DNA of 64,000 nt, taken from JBBROS01 sp038229135 (lineage in GTDB: Bacteria; Pseudomonadota; Alphaproteobacteria; Acetobacterales; Acetobacteraceae). The stretch is taken from the NCBI GenBank assembly GCA_038229135.1, contig JBBROS010000003.1:81183-145182 (forward strand), in the 5' to 3' direction. The notes below the pieces were generated by a model. The model was given only the letters and a program-made list of their open reading frames with translations. It had not been told where the DNA came from and ran no database searches. A program made the position numbers and the translations under genes. Positions 1 through 8,564 of this stretch are shown here, in pieces (positions within the stretch are counted from its first letter, which is position 1; the number at the start of each line of letters is the position of its first letter).

Positions 1-103
1 GCCGCCTCCGGGTCAACCAGGTCCGTGCAGAAGCGGGGCGGCTCCTCTAAAGCATCGTCCGACCGATCGGGGTCACGCGTCGGTGGGTTGAAGCCGTATC
101 GGC

Positions 104-3010
104 TCAGCCGGCCGCCGCCCGGTCCAGCATGGCCCGCACCCGCGCCGTCAGCGCATCGAGCGCGAACGGCTTGCCGATCATCTCCATCCCCGGCGCAAGC
201 TGCGCCTCGAGGGCCGACCCGGCATACCCGGTGATGAACAGCACCGGCAGCCCCGGCTCCCGCCCCCGCGCCGCTTCGGCCACCTGCCGCCCGTTCATGC
301 CGCCCGCAAGGCCCACAGCCGTCAGCAGCAGGTCGATCCGGAGCCCCGAATGCAGCACCTGCAACGCCGCCCCGCCATTGGCTGCCTCCAGCACGTAGTA
401 GCCCAGCTCTCGCAGCCGCTCGGACGCGACCGATCGCACCGTGCCCTCGTCCTCCACGAGCAGGATCGTCTCGCCCTCCCCTCGGCCGGGCTGCGCCGGC
501 CGCTCGGGCACCGCACCCACCAGGCCGACCGCCTCGTGCCGGGGTAGGAACACCCGGAGCGTCGTCCCCTGGCCCGGCGCGCTCTCCAGCCGCAGCACCC
601 CGCCCGACTGCCGCACGAAGCCATAGGCCTGCGACAGCCCGAGACCGGTGCCTTGCCCGATCGGCTTGGTGGTGAAGAACGGCTCGAACGCCCGCGCCCG
701 CGTGGCCTCGTCCATCCCGATGCCGGTGTCGGCCACCGCGATCTCGACATACGCCCCGGGGGCCGCACCGTCCTGCCCCAGCACGTCGTCGGGCGTCAGC
801 ATCAGGTCTCGCGTGGAGAAGGTCAGCCGCCCCCCCTCCGGCATGGCGTCGCGCGCGTTGATCGCGAAGTTGAGCAACACGTTCTCGAGCTGGTTCTGGT
901 CGCACAGCACGGACCACACCCCGTCGCCCAGCCGGAGCTCAACGTGCACCGCAGGTCCCACCGTCCGCTGCAGCAGCTCCGCCAGGCTGCCGATCAGATC
1001 GTCCGGCTCCACCGCGACCGGCAGCAGCGTTTGCCGCCGCGCGAACGCCAGCAGCCGGTTCGTGAGCGCCGCCGCACGGCCGAGCGTCTCCCGCGCAGCC
1101 CCCAGGAAGCGCGTCGCCTCGTTCGCGCGCCCCTGGTCCACCCGCCGCTGCAGCATCTCCAGCGCGCCGCCCATCGCCTGCAGCATGTTGTTGAAGTCGT
1201 GGGCGATCCCGCCCGTCAGCTGCCCCACGGCCTCCATCTTCTGGCTTTGCCGAAGTGCCTCCTGCGCCTGCTCCAGCGCCGCCTCCCGCTCCTTCTCGGC
1301 CGTCGTGTCCCGCCCAACCCCGTTGATCAGCCCGTCCCCCGGCACCGCCGCCCAGGTAATCCAGCGATACCCGCCATCCTTGTGCCGATACCGGTTCTCG
1401 AACCGCTGCGGCGTCGCGCCCTCGGCCAGCAGCCGCGCTCCCTCGTCGGTCCGCACCACGTCCTCCGGATGGATGAAATCGAACAGCCGCTGCCCGATCA
1501 GCTCCGCCTCGGGCCAGCCCAGCACTGCCGTCCACGCCGGGTTCACGGCCGTGATCGTGCCGTCGTGTCGCGCCACGAGCATGATGTCGGTCGAAAGCTG
1601 CCACAGCCTGTTGCGGTCGGCCGTCCGCTCCGCCACCTGGTGCTCCAGCGTCTCCGTCAGCCGCCGCAGCCGTGCCTCGCTGGCCCGAAGCTCCGTCTCG
1701 GCCCGCCGCCGCCCGCTGATGTCGTTGAACAGGATCGCGACCTGCTGCGCCGCCGCCTCCCCCACGCGGAACGCATGCACTTCATACCAGCGGCCCAGCG
1801 CCGCCACCGCGTTCTCGAGCCGCACCGGCTCGCCACTCGTCGCCACGCTGCCATACGCGTCGAACCAGTGCTGCTCCAGCTCCGGCAGCACGTCGCGCAC
1901 CCAGCGCCCCTCCACGTCGTGCAGGCCCGTCTGCGTCTCGAACGCCGGGTTGACCTCGAGGAAACGGTAGTCGACTGCCCGTCCCGCATCGTCCAACTGC
2001 AGCTCGACGATGCAGAAGCCTGCGTCGAGCGCGTCGAACAGTGTTCGGTAGCGCTCCTCGCTCAGGCGCAGCGCCTGCACCGCATCCTGCCGGGCCGTAA
2101 CGTCCTGGAAGGCCGCCAGCGCACCCTGGACCGGACCGGCCGAGGCTCCGGAGCCTGCCGGCACTTGCACCGGCACGGCATCCACCAGCAGCACCGCGCG
2201 CCGTCCGTCGACCGTCGCCACCGCCGCCTCGTAATCCGCGACCGGCACGCCCTTCAGCGCCCAATCCGTCGGCAGCCGACCGGCCGGGATCGTCTCACCC
2301 GTGGAGGCCTGCCAGAGGAGGTCGTCGTGGCGGCGCCCCGCGAGCGTCCCGGGCGGCGCACCCAGGATGCGTTCGGCCGCGGGGTTGGCGTAGGTCAGGC
2401 AGCCATCTCCATCCACCTCGACGATCCCCGCCGGTGTCGTGGCCAGGATGCGCGCGAGCCGCGCCTCGCTCGCCTCCTGCGCACGCAGCCGATCCGTCAC
2501 CTCGGCAAGCAGCGCAGCGTTCCGCAGCTCGAGCCCCGTCAGCCGCTCGCGCTCCAGCGTCACGTCCACCTGGCTTGCGAAGAAGTAGGCCAGCTCCCCC
2601 GCCCCGTCCCGCACGGGCGCCAACAGCAACCGGTTCCAGAATGGCGTGCCGTCCTTGCGATGGTTGCAGATGTCGAGCTGGACCGGCTCCGCCGCCTGCA
2701 CCGCCGCCCGCAACCGGGCCACCGCCGCCGGGTCCGTTTCCGGCCCCTGCAGGAACCGGCAGTTCAGCCCAACGACCTCGCTGCGCGCATACCCCGTCAG
2801 CCGGCAGAACGAATCGTTGGCGAAGACGATGGGGTTGTCCGGCCGCCGTGGGTCCGTCACCACCATCGGCATCTGGTTCGCATACACAGCCGCCGCGAAG
2901 GGGTCGGTCCCGCCGTCCATCCGCAAGAGCTCTGTGCCGATCCGGGCCGCGTCGGCGCGCAGCGCTCCATCCACGGCCAAACCCGCGTCGCCCTTCACAG
3001 GGTCCGTCAC
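104..3010 (-). CDS. LOV-domain multi-PAS hybrid sensor histidine kinase with degenerate receiver
   Basis: Probable blue-light (flavin) sensing kinase of 968 residues. The N-terminal PAS domain carries the LOV signature GLNCRFLQG, with the adduct-forming Cys at residue 84. Three further PAS-like segments follow. A HisKA domain has the H-box GGIAHDFNN (His 604), then an HATPase domain with NARDAMPEGG and GTGLGLS motifs. The C-terminus is a receiver domain (ILLVEDE, and GKPF with the conserved Lys). The expected phospho-acceptor Asp is Ala 898 (LLLTAVGLAGG, where relatives read LLLTDVGLPGG). No membrane segment is visible, so it is probably cytoplasmic. It is transcribed alone; no response regulator or output gene is adjacent. 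Kinase and LOV assignments are firm from motifs; light sensing is inferred from the intact Cys. Confidence 0.93.
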   Translation of the reverse strand: MTDPVKGDAGLAVDGALRADAARIGTELLRMDGGTDPFAAAVYANQMPMVVTDPRRPDNPIVFANDSFCRLTGYARSEVVGLNCRFLQGPETDPAAVARLRAAVQAAEPVQLDICNHRKDGTPFWNRLLLAPVRDGAGELAYFFASQVDVTLERERLTGLELRNAALLAEVTDRLRAQEASEARLARILATTPAGIVEVDGDGCLTYANPAAERILGAPPGTLAGRRHDDLLWQASTGETIPAGRLPTDWALKGVPVADYEAAVATVDGRRAVLLVDAVPVQVPAGSGASAGPVQGALAAFQDVTARQDAVQALRLSEERYRTLFDALDAGFCIVELQLDDAGRAVDYRFLEVNPAFETQTGLHDVEGRWVRDVLPELEQHWFDAYGSVATSGEPVRLENAVAALGRWYEVHAFRVGEAAAQQVAILFNDISGRRRAETELRASEARLRRLTETLEHQVAERTADRNRLWQLSTDIMLVARHDGTITAVNPAWTAVLGWPEAELIGQRLFDFIHPEDVVRTDEGARLLAEGATPQRFENRYRHKDGGYRWITWAAVPGDGLINGVGRDTTAEKEREAALEQAQEALRQSQKMEAVGQLTGGIAHDFNNMLQAMGGALEMLQRRVDQGRANEATRFLGAARETLGRAAALTNRLLAFARRQTLLPVAVEPDDLIGSLAELLQRTVGPAVHVELRLGDGVWSVLCDQNQLENVLLNFAINARDAMPEGGRLTFSTRDLMLTPDDVLGQDGAAPGAYVEIAVADTGIGMDEATRARAFEPFFTTKPIGQGTGLGLSQAYGFVRQSGGVLRLESAPGQGTTLRVFLPRHEAVGLVGAVPERPAQPGRGEGETILLVEDEGTVRSVASERLRELGYYVLEAANGGAALQVLHSGLRIDLLLTAVGLAGGMNGRQVAEAARGREPGLPVLFITGYAGSALEAQLAPGMEMIGKPFALDALTARVRAMLDRAAAG

Positions 3011-3126
3011 GAGAATTCTCCGCCCGTTCCCACAAGCAAAGCCGTCGCGACGAGAGAGGTCAGCATGCCTCCCGACTTAGCCGAATTCCGATCTCGCGCA
3101 AGGTTCGACGGGCTTATGCTATGAAC

Positions 3127-3140
3127 AAACCGCCCGGTTT
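3127..3140. repeat. perfect 14-bp inverted repeat, AAACCG-CC-CGGTTT
   Basis: Six-base arms separated by two bases, lying between the LOV kinase start and the end of the short-chain dehydrogenase gene. It could be an operator for the kinase gene or a weak transcript-end hairpin. There is no T-run after it on either strand. Confidence 0.3.
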
Positions 3141-3173
3141 CACGAGGGTTTGCTCTAGCGACTTCGATCCCCG

Positions 3174-3905
3174 CTAGCCACGCCCGATAAACGGCATCTT
3201 GCTCGCCAGGATCGTCACCGTATGCACGTTCGCCTCCAGCGGCAGGCCGGCGATGTGCACCACCATGTCCGCCACATGCCGCACGTCCATCCGTGGCTCC
3301 ACCGCCGTCTCACCATGCGCCTGCGGCACGCCCTTGGTCATCCGCTCCGTCATCGGCGTGGCCGCGTTGCCGATGTCGATCTGGCTCGCCACGATGTCGA
3401 ACGGCCGCCCATCGAGGCTGAGGCTCTTCGTCAACCCCGAGATGGCGTGCTTCGTGCTGGTGTAGGCGATGCTGCCCGGCCGCGGCGCATGCGCGCTGAT
3501 ACTGCCGTTGTTGATGATCCGCCCGCCCTGCGGCGCCTGGTGCCGCATGATCCGGAAGGCCTCGCGCGCGCAGAAGAAGCTGCCGTTGAGGTTCGCCCCC
3601 ACCACCCGCAGCCAGGCAGCCACCGCCAGCTCGTCCGGGATCGTCGCCGGCGTGCCGCCGCCGGCGTTGTTGAACAGCAAATCGAGCCGCCCCCATTCCC
3701 GCTCCACCTGCGCGAACCCCTCGGCCACGGAAGCCGGGTCCGACACGTCCACCTCGGCCACCAGCATCGCGTGGCCGTCCGCCGTCTCCTCCAGCGGCGC
3801 CCGCCGCCGCCCGAACGCCGCCACCGTCCACCCGGCCGCTGCCAGCGCCTGCGCGCTCGCCCGGCCCACGCCGCTGCCCGCCCCCGTCACCACTGCATAC
3901 GGCAT
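3174..3905 (-). CDS. short-chain dehydrogenase/reductase (SDR)
   Basis: NAD(P)-dependent oxidoreductase of the classical SDR family, 243 residues. It shows the cofactor motif TGAGSGVG near residue 7, the structural NNAG motif, and the catalytic Ser followed by YTSTK. The substrate cannot be read from the sequence. The ATG at 3905 is preceded by GGGGGAGATTGAGC, a good ribosome site, and lies 2 bases after the pheA stop. It is therefore the third gene of a kdsB-pheA-SDR transcription unit. A role linked to aromatic amino acid or cell-envelope metabolism would be guesswork. Confidence 0.9.
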   Translation of the reverse strand: MPYAVVTGAGSGVGRASAQALAAAGWTVAAFGRRRAPLEETADGHAMLVAEVDVSDPASVAEGFAQVEREWGRLDLLFNNAGGGTPATIPDELAVAAWLRVVGANLNGSFFCAREAFRIMRHQAPQGGRIINNGSISAHAPRPGSIAYTSTKHAISGLTKSLSLDGRPFDIVASQIDIGNAATPMTERMTKGVPQAHGETAVEPRMDVRHVADMVVHIAGLPLEANVHTVTILASKMPFIGRG

Positions 3906-3907
3906 GC

Positions 3908-4747
3908 TCAATCTCCCCCTTGCGTGTCTCTGAACGACGACCGTGCATACACGCCTAATATCCGCGTCTCCCGCGAGAAGAACGCCAGCTCCTCCAACGC
4001 CCGCCGGAGCCCCGGCTGCTCCGGATGCCCGTCCACGTCGCACATGAACTGCGTGGCAGTGAACTGCCCGTCGAGCATGTAGCTTTCCAGCCGCGTCATG
4101 TTCACGCCGTTGGTCGCGAACCCGCCCAGCGCCTTGAACAGCGCCGCAGGCACGTTCCGCACGCGGAACACGAAGGTCGTCATCACGCCGGGCGTGTTGG
4201 TCGCCACCGTCCGGGCCTGGCGCGCCGCCACGTAGAAGCGCGTGGTGTTGTGCGCCGCATCCTCCACGTTCGCCCGCAGCACCTGAAGCCCATACGTCTC
4301 GGCGGCCAGGCTGGACGCGATGGCCGCATCCTCCCGCCTTCCCCAGGCGGCCACCATCTCGGCCGCCCCTGCCGTGTCCGTCTCCACCACCGGCTCGGCC
4401 CCCAGCTCCGCCACCAGCCGCCGGACCTGGCCCAGCGCCACCTGGTGGCTGTGCACCCGCCGCACGTCGCCCACCTCCGCCCCGGGCACCCCCAGCAGGC
4501 AGTGCTCCACACGCTGGAAATGCTCCCCCACGATGGAGAGCCCGCTGCCCGGCAGCAGCATGTGGATGTCCGGCACCCGCCCGGCCAGGCTGTTCTCGCA
4601 GGCCAGCATGGCCAGCTCTGCGCGCCCCGTCCGCACCGCGTCGATCGCCCGGTCGAACGTCTCGCACGGCAGCGTCGGCATGCCCGGATAGGCGTCGCGG
4701 CACGCCAGGTCCGAATAGGCCCCCGGCCGCCCCTGGAACGCGATCAT
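3908..4747 (-). CDS. pheA: prephenate dehydratase
   Basis: Converts prephenate to phenylpyruvate in phenylalanine synthesis; 279 residues. The N-terminal half begins IAFQGRPGAYSD and contains the family motif NTTRFYV. The C-terminal third is an ACT regulatory domain (TTFVFRVRNVPAALFKAL, then RLESYM), which in relatives binds phenylalanine for feedback inhibition. There is no chorismate mutase domain, so this is the monofunctional form usual in alphaproteobacteria. The ATG at 4747 overlaps the kdsB stop as ATGA, indicating translational coupling. Confidence 0.95.
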   Translation of the reverse strand: MIAFQGRPGAYSDLACRDAYPGMPTLPCETFDRAIDAVRTGRAELAMLACENSLAGRVPDIHMLLPGSGLSIVGEHFQRVEHCLLGVPGAEVGDVRRVHSHQVALGQVRRLVAELGAEPVVETDTAGAAEMVAAWGRREDAAIASSLAAETYGLQVLRANVEDAAHNTTRFYVAARQARTVATNTPGVMTTFVFRVRNVPAALFKALGGFATNGVNMTRLESYMLDGQFTATQFMCDVDGHPEQPGLRRALEELAFFSRETRILGVYARSSFRDTQGGD

Positions 4748-5481
4748 GTGCTTGCCCCCAAAATCGCCCGCGCCCGCTCCAGGTCCGCCGGCGTGTCCAC
4801 GCCGAACGCCCCGTGCGCCACCCGCGTGCACGCAATCCGCATCCCCGCCTCCAGCGCCCGAAGCTGCTCCAGGCTCTCCCGCCGCTCCAGCGGGCTTTCC
4901 GGCAGGCTCACGAACCGCGCCAGCGCCGCCCGGCGATACGCGTAGATCCCGATATGGTGCCACAGCGGCCCCGGCCCGGACGGGATCGCCGCCCTCGAGA
5001 AATACAGCGCCGCACACACCGCCCGCCCCCGGTCGAACGCGCACGCTGCCTTCACCACCTGGGGTGCCGCCGCCTCCTCGGCGCTCGTCACCTCCGTCAC
5101 CAGGGTCGCGATGTCGAACGCAGGGTCGCTCAGAGGCGTCAGCACGCGCCGCAGCTGGTCCGGCGGCACGGTCGGGAAATCCCCTTGCAGGTTCACCACC
5201 ACGTCGTGCCGCCCCTGCGGGTCCAGCACGCTCAGCGCCGCATGCACCCGGTCCGAGCCCGAAGGCAGCGAGGGGTCCGTCATGATGGCCACCCCCCCAT
5301 CCGCCCGCACCGCGTCCGCAATCGCCTCGTCCGCGCACGCCACGGCCACCGGCCCCACATCCGCCTCCCGCGCCCGGTCCAGCACGTGCAGGATCATCGC
5401 CCGCCCCCCGATCAGCTCGAGCGGCTTGCCCGGCAGGCGCGTGGAGGCCATGCGCGAAGGGATCACGATGATGGGCGTCAC
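4744..5481 (-). CDS. kdsB: 3-deoxy-manno-octulosonate cytidylyltransferase
   Basis: Activates Kdo to CMP-Kdo for lipopolysaccharide inner-core synthesis; 245 residues, the normal family length. The N-terminal signature IPSRMASTRLPGKPL binds nucleotide, and VNLQGDFPTV holds the metal-binding Asp. It implies a Gram-negative envelope containing Kdo. First gene of an overlapping kdsB-pheA-SDR cluster, divergent from the HisN-like gene with 103 bases between the two starts. Confidence 0.95.
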   Translation of the reverse strand: MTPIIVIPSRMASTRLPGKPLELIGGRAMILHVLDRAREADVGPVAVACADEAIADAVRADGGVAIMTDPSLPSGSDRVHAALSVLDPQGRHDVVVNLQGDFPTVPPDQLRRVLTPLSDPAFDIATLVTEVTSAEEAAAPQVVKAACAFDRGRAVCAALYFSRAAIPSGPGPLWHHIGIYAYRRAALARFVSLPESPLERRESLEQLRALEAGMRIACTRVAHGAFGVDTPADLERARAILGAST

Positions 5482-5518
5482 CGCGCGGGCGGCCTTGGTG
5501 CGGGGCGGTCGATCATCA

Positions 5519-5535
5519 TAGGATGCCTCATCCTA
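5519..5535. promoter_or_regulatory. 17-bp inverted repeat in the kdsB/hisN divergent region, possible operator
   Basis: TAGGATG-CCT-CATCCTA: perfect 7-base arms with a 3-base spacer, placed midway between two divergent starts. The position and shape suit a dimeric regulator, but no regulator gene is adjacent and the binding protein is unknown. Confidence 0.35.
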
Positions 5536-5584
5536 GGAACCACGGCGCCCGCACGCAACGTAGGGGCGCGCACAGGAGGCCCGC

Positions 5585-6460
5585 TTGACGGACCATCATT
5601 CAGACGCAGGGCAGCCGAACGCGGGGCAGCCGAATGCGGGGCAGCCGAACGCAGGGCCGCACGACGAGAGGCAGCTCGACACCTGGCTCGAAGCCGCCCA
5701 CGCCGCCGCCGACGCCGCTGCCGCCGTCATCCGGCCCTTCTTCCGCGCCGGCCTTCAGACGATCACGAAGGCCGACCGCTCCCCCGTCACCCTAGCCGAC
5801 CGCACCGCCGAGCAGGTCATGCGCGCCGTGCTCTCCGAACGCCTGCCCGGCCACGCCATCCTCGGCGAGGAATATGGCGAGACCAACCCCGGTGCCCGCC
5901 ACCGCTGGGTGCTGGACCCGATCGACGGCACCCGCGCCTTCATCACCGGCCGCCCCACCTTCGGCACGCTCATCGCCCTGCTGGAGGACGGCCGCCCCAT
6001 CCTGGGCCTCATCGACCAGCCTGTCAGCCACGAGCGCTGGGTGGGCGCCAAGGACGGCACGCAGTTCCAGTCGCAGTTCCTCGGCGCCCACGGCCGCATC
6101 GGCACCCGCCTGTGCCCCACCCTCGCCGACGCCGAGCTCTCCTGCACCGCCCCCGAGATCTTCACCGCCGACGAAGCCCCCCGCCTCGCCCGGCTCCAGG
6201 CCGCCACCCGCCGCACCACCTGGGGCGGGGATTGCTACGCCTACGGCCTGCTCGCCCTCGGCAGCATCGACGTCATCGTCGAAAGCACCCTGCAGATCTG
6301 GGACTGGGCCGCCCTCGTCCCCGTCGTCGAAGGCGCCGGCGGCCGAATGACCGGGTGGGACGGCGCGCCGCTCGGCCCCAACAGCGATGGCCGGGTCATC
6401 GCGGTCGGCAACCCGGCCCTGCTCGACGAAGTCGTGGCCATGATGAAGGACCCCGCCTGA
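5585..6460 (+). CDS. hisN: inositol-monophosphatase-family phosphatase, likely histidinol-phosphatase
   Basis: Mg-dependent phosphatase, 291 residues. It has the metal motifs GEEYGE and DPIDGTRAF and the C-terminal WDWAALVPVVEGAGG. The pattern (TGRPTFGTLIALL after the DPIDGTRAF motif) fits the HisN branch that dephosphorylates histidinol phosphate, but no his genes are adjacent, so the substrate is inferred. The TTG at 5585 is chosen because AGGAGG lies just upstream. The first 25 or so residues contain an AGQPN repeat from a 15-base DNA repeat and are probably disordered. It ends one base into the next gene (TGATG). Confidence 0.85.
   Translation: MTDHHSDAGQPNAGQPNAGQPNAGPHDERQLDTWLEAAHAAADAAAAVIRPFFRAGLQTITKADRSPVTLADRTAEQVMRAVLSERLPGHAILGEEYGETNPGARHRWVLDPIDGTRAFITGRPTFGTLIALLEDGRPILGLIDQPVSHERWVGAKDGTQFQSQFLGAHGRIGTRLCPTLADAELSCTAPEIFTADEAPRLARLQAATRRTTWGGDCYAYGLLALGSIDVIVESTLQIWDWAALVPVVEGAGGRMTGWDGAPLGPNSDGRVIAVGNPALLDEVVAMMKDPA
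5606..5665 (+). repeat. 15-bp tandem repeat inside the hisN start region
   Basis: Roughly four units related to GCGGGGCAGCCGAAC, encoding repeated AGQPN. Units differ by one or a few bases. The period is a multiple of three, so copy-number change would keep the reading frame. Confidence 0.7.
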
Positions 6461-8322
6461 TGCGCCTCCTGCTCGCCCTGCTGCTCCTCGCCGCGGCACC
6501 CTGCCTGGCGCAGACGGGCCGCAGCCACGCCATCGCCGTCCTCGGCACCCCGGCGCTCCCGCCCGACTTCCCCCACTTCCCCTACGTGAACCCGAACGCC
6601 CCCAAGGGCGGCGAGGTCACCTTCGGCCAGACCGGCAGCTTCGACGGCTTCAACCCCTTCATCCTCCGCGGCAACCCCGCCCTCGGCCTCGGCGCCCAGT
6701 GGCAGCCCGGCATTGGCGGCACCGCCTCCGGCAGCGCCGGCGGCCATGTCTGGGAGTCCATGCTCGTCGGCAGCGCGGACGAGATCGACAGCGCCTACTG
6801 CCATGTCTGCGAGACCGTCGAGCTCGCGCCGGACCGCCTCTCGATCGCCTTCGACATCCGCCCCGAGGCCCGCTTCGCCGACGGCAAGCCCATCACCGCC
6901 GAGGACGTCGTCTGGACCTTCGAAACCCTGCTCGAGAAGGGCCGCCCCACCTACCGCGTTACCTACGCCGAGGTCGCCTCGGTCGAGGCCGTGTCCCCCA
7001 GCCGCGTCGTGTTCCGCTTCAAGACCGACACCAACCGCGACCTGCCCATCCAGATGGGCGGCCTGCCCATCCTGCCGAAGCACTGGTTCGCCAACCGCGA
7101 CTTCGCCCGCCAGATCACCGAATCTCCCCTCGGCAGCGGCCCCTACCGCGTGGACGGCTTCGAGCTCGGCCGCACCGTGACCTACGCGCGCCGCGACGAC
7201 TGGTGGGCGAAGGACCGCCCGACCGGCCGCGGCTTCCACAATTTCGACCGCGTGAAGATCGAGTACTTCCGGGACGCGACGGTCCTGTTTCAGGCCTTCA
7301 AGGCCGGGCAGATCGACTACCGCGGAGAGAACATCTCCCGCCAGTGGGCTACGGCCTACGATTTTCCGGCGGTTGCAAAAGGCTTCGTCCAGAAGCAGGA
7401 ACTCTCGCACAAGCTGCCCATCGGTATCCAGGGCTGGCTGTTCAACACCCGCCGCCCGTTGTTCCAGGATGCCCGGGTGCGGGAGGCGTTGGGCCAGGTA
7501 TTCGACTTCGAATACATGAACAAGACGTTGTTCTACGGCCAATACCAGCGCACCCGCAGCTACTTCGGCAACACCCCCGGCGAAGCCCAGGGCCTGCCCG
7601 GCCCCGACGAGATGAAGCTCCTCGAACCCATCCGCGCCCAGCTCCCCCCCGCCCTCTTCACCGAACCCTTCACCCTCGCCACCACCGACGGATCAGGCGC
7701 CAACCGCGAAGGCCTCCGCCGCGCCATCGCCCTCCTCGCCGAAGCCGGCTGGACCGTGAAGGACCGCAAGTTGGTGGATCGCGCCGGCAAGCAGATGGCG
7801 CTCAGCATCCTTCTCAGCGATCCCAGCTACGAACGCATGGGCATCCCCTACCAGCAATGGCTCCAGCGCCTCGGCATCGAAGTCCAGGTCCGCACCGTCG
7901 ACCCGGCGCAGTTCCAGCGCCTGACCGACGAATTCGACTTCGACGTCATGAGCATGATCTACCCGGGCAGCGACCTCCCGGGCCTCGAGCTCAAGAGCTA
8001 CTATGGGTGCGAGACGGCCAACGTGCCGGGCAGCAACAACGTCGCCGGGCTGTGCAACAAGGCCGTCGACACCCTCATCGAGGCCGCCATGGCAGCGCGG
8101 GACCGCGAGACCCTCTTCATCGCGACCCGCGCCCTGGACCGCGCCTTGCTCCGGACCTGGATCATGGTTCCCATGTGGCACGACACGAAGTTCAAGGTCG
8201 CCACCTGGGACCGCTTCGGCCGCCCGTCCCAGCCCGTCCTCTCCGGCTTCGTGCTCGATAGCTGGTGGATCGACCCGGCCCGCGCCGCGGCCACCGACGC
8301 CGCGCGGAAGGCCGGCGGTTGA
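6460..8322 (+). CDS. YejA-like extracellular solute-binding protein (family 5)
   Basis: Periplasmic peptide- or opine-type binding protein, 620 residues. The N-terminus is a Sec signal (MRLLLALLLLAAAPCLAQ), followed by FPHFPYVNPNAPKGG, a hallmark of the YejA subgroup, and the family-5 block DGKPITAEDVVWTFE. The start ATG overlaps the preceding stop. No yejB, yejE or yejF permease or ATPase genes follow, so the transporter it serves must be encoded elsewhere. The gene ends directly on a broken thioredoxin reductase fragment. Confidence 0.9.
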   Translation: MRLLLALLLLAAAPCLAQTGRSHAIAVLGTPALPPDFPHFPYVNPNAPKGGEVTFGQTGSFDGFNPFILRGNPALGLGAQWQPGIGGTASGSAGGHVWESMLVGSADEIDSAYCHVCETVELAPDRLSIAFDIRPEARFADGKPITAEDVVWTFETLLEKGRPTYRVTYAEVASVEAVSPSRVVFRFKTDTNRDLPIQMGGLPILPKHWFANRDFARQITESPLGSGPYRVDGFELGRTVTYARRDDWWAKDRPTGRGFHNFDRVKIEYFRDATVLFQAFKAGQIDYRGENISRQWATAYDFPAVAKGFVQKQELSHKLPIGIQGWLFNTRRPLFQDARVREALGQVFDFEYMNKTLFYGQYQRTRSYFGNTPGEAQGLPGPDEMKLLEPIRAQLPPALFTEPFTLATTDGSGANREGLRRAIALLAEAGWTVKDRKLVDRAGKQMALSILLSDPSYERMGIPYQQWLQRLGIEVQVRTVDPAQFQRLTDEFDFDVMSMIYPGSDLPGLELKSYYGCETANVPGSNNVAGLCNKAVDTLIEAAMAARDRETLFIATRALDRALLRTWIMVPMWHDTKFKVATWDRFGRPSQPVLSGFVLDSWWIDPARAAATDAARKAGG

Positions 8323-8510
8323 GCGACGCAAGCGGCTTCATCACGACCGGCCACGAACCCGGCGCCCCCTACGCCACCACCCACCCCGGCATCTGGGCCG
8401 TGGGCGACGTCCGCTCCGGCTCCGTCAAGCGCGCGCCAGCGGCGTCGGCGAGGACTTCGTCGTGGTCCGGGCGAGCCACGCCTGGCTCAGCCCTGCCTGG
8501 CTTAGCCCTG
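8319..8510 (+). pseudogene. C-terminal remnant of a thioredoxin-reductase-like flavoprotein
   Basis: About 60 codons matching only the end of an FAD-dependent thioredoxin reductase-like protein: GFITTGHEPGAPYATTHPG, then IWAVGDVRSGSVKR, the FAD-contact segment. After VKR the frame shifts by a one-base deletion near 8432, and the match continues in another frame as ASGVGEDFVVVRASHAWL. The N-terminal FAD, NAD and redox-Cys parts are absent. The fragment starts at the stop of the preceding gene and ends in a 15-base tandem duplication (GCCTGGCTCAGCCCT and a near copy). It is a truncated, frameshifted relic. Confidence 0.8.
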
Positions 8511-8564
8511 CCCGATACTGCTCTCGTCGCGGCGGGGCCACGGAGGAGAGCCGCTCGCGCCGAT

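Noticed and set aside
653..3124. An 823-codon open frame antisense to the LOV kinase
   Set aside because: It has no recognisable domain, is full of Arg, Pro and His, and mirrors a gene with clear motifs; a result of GC-rich codon bias.
4813..6459. Long open frame extending upstream of the YejA-like gene
   Set aside because: It runs antisense to kdsB and overlaps hisN in another frame; the signal peptide at 6460 marks the true start.
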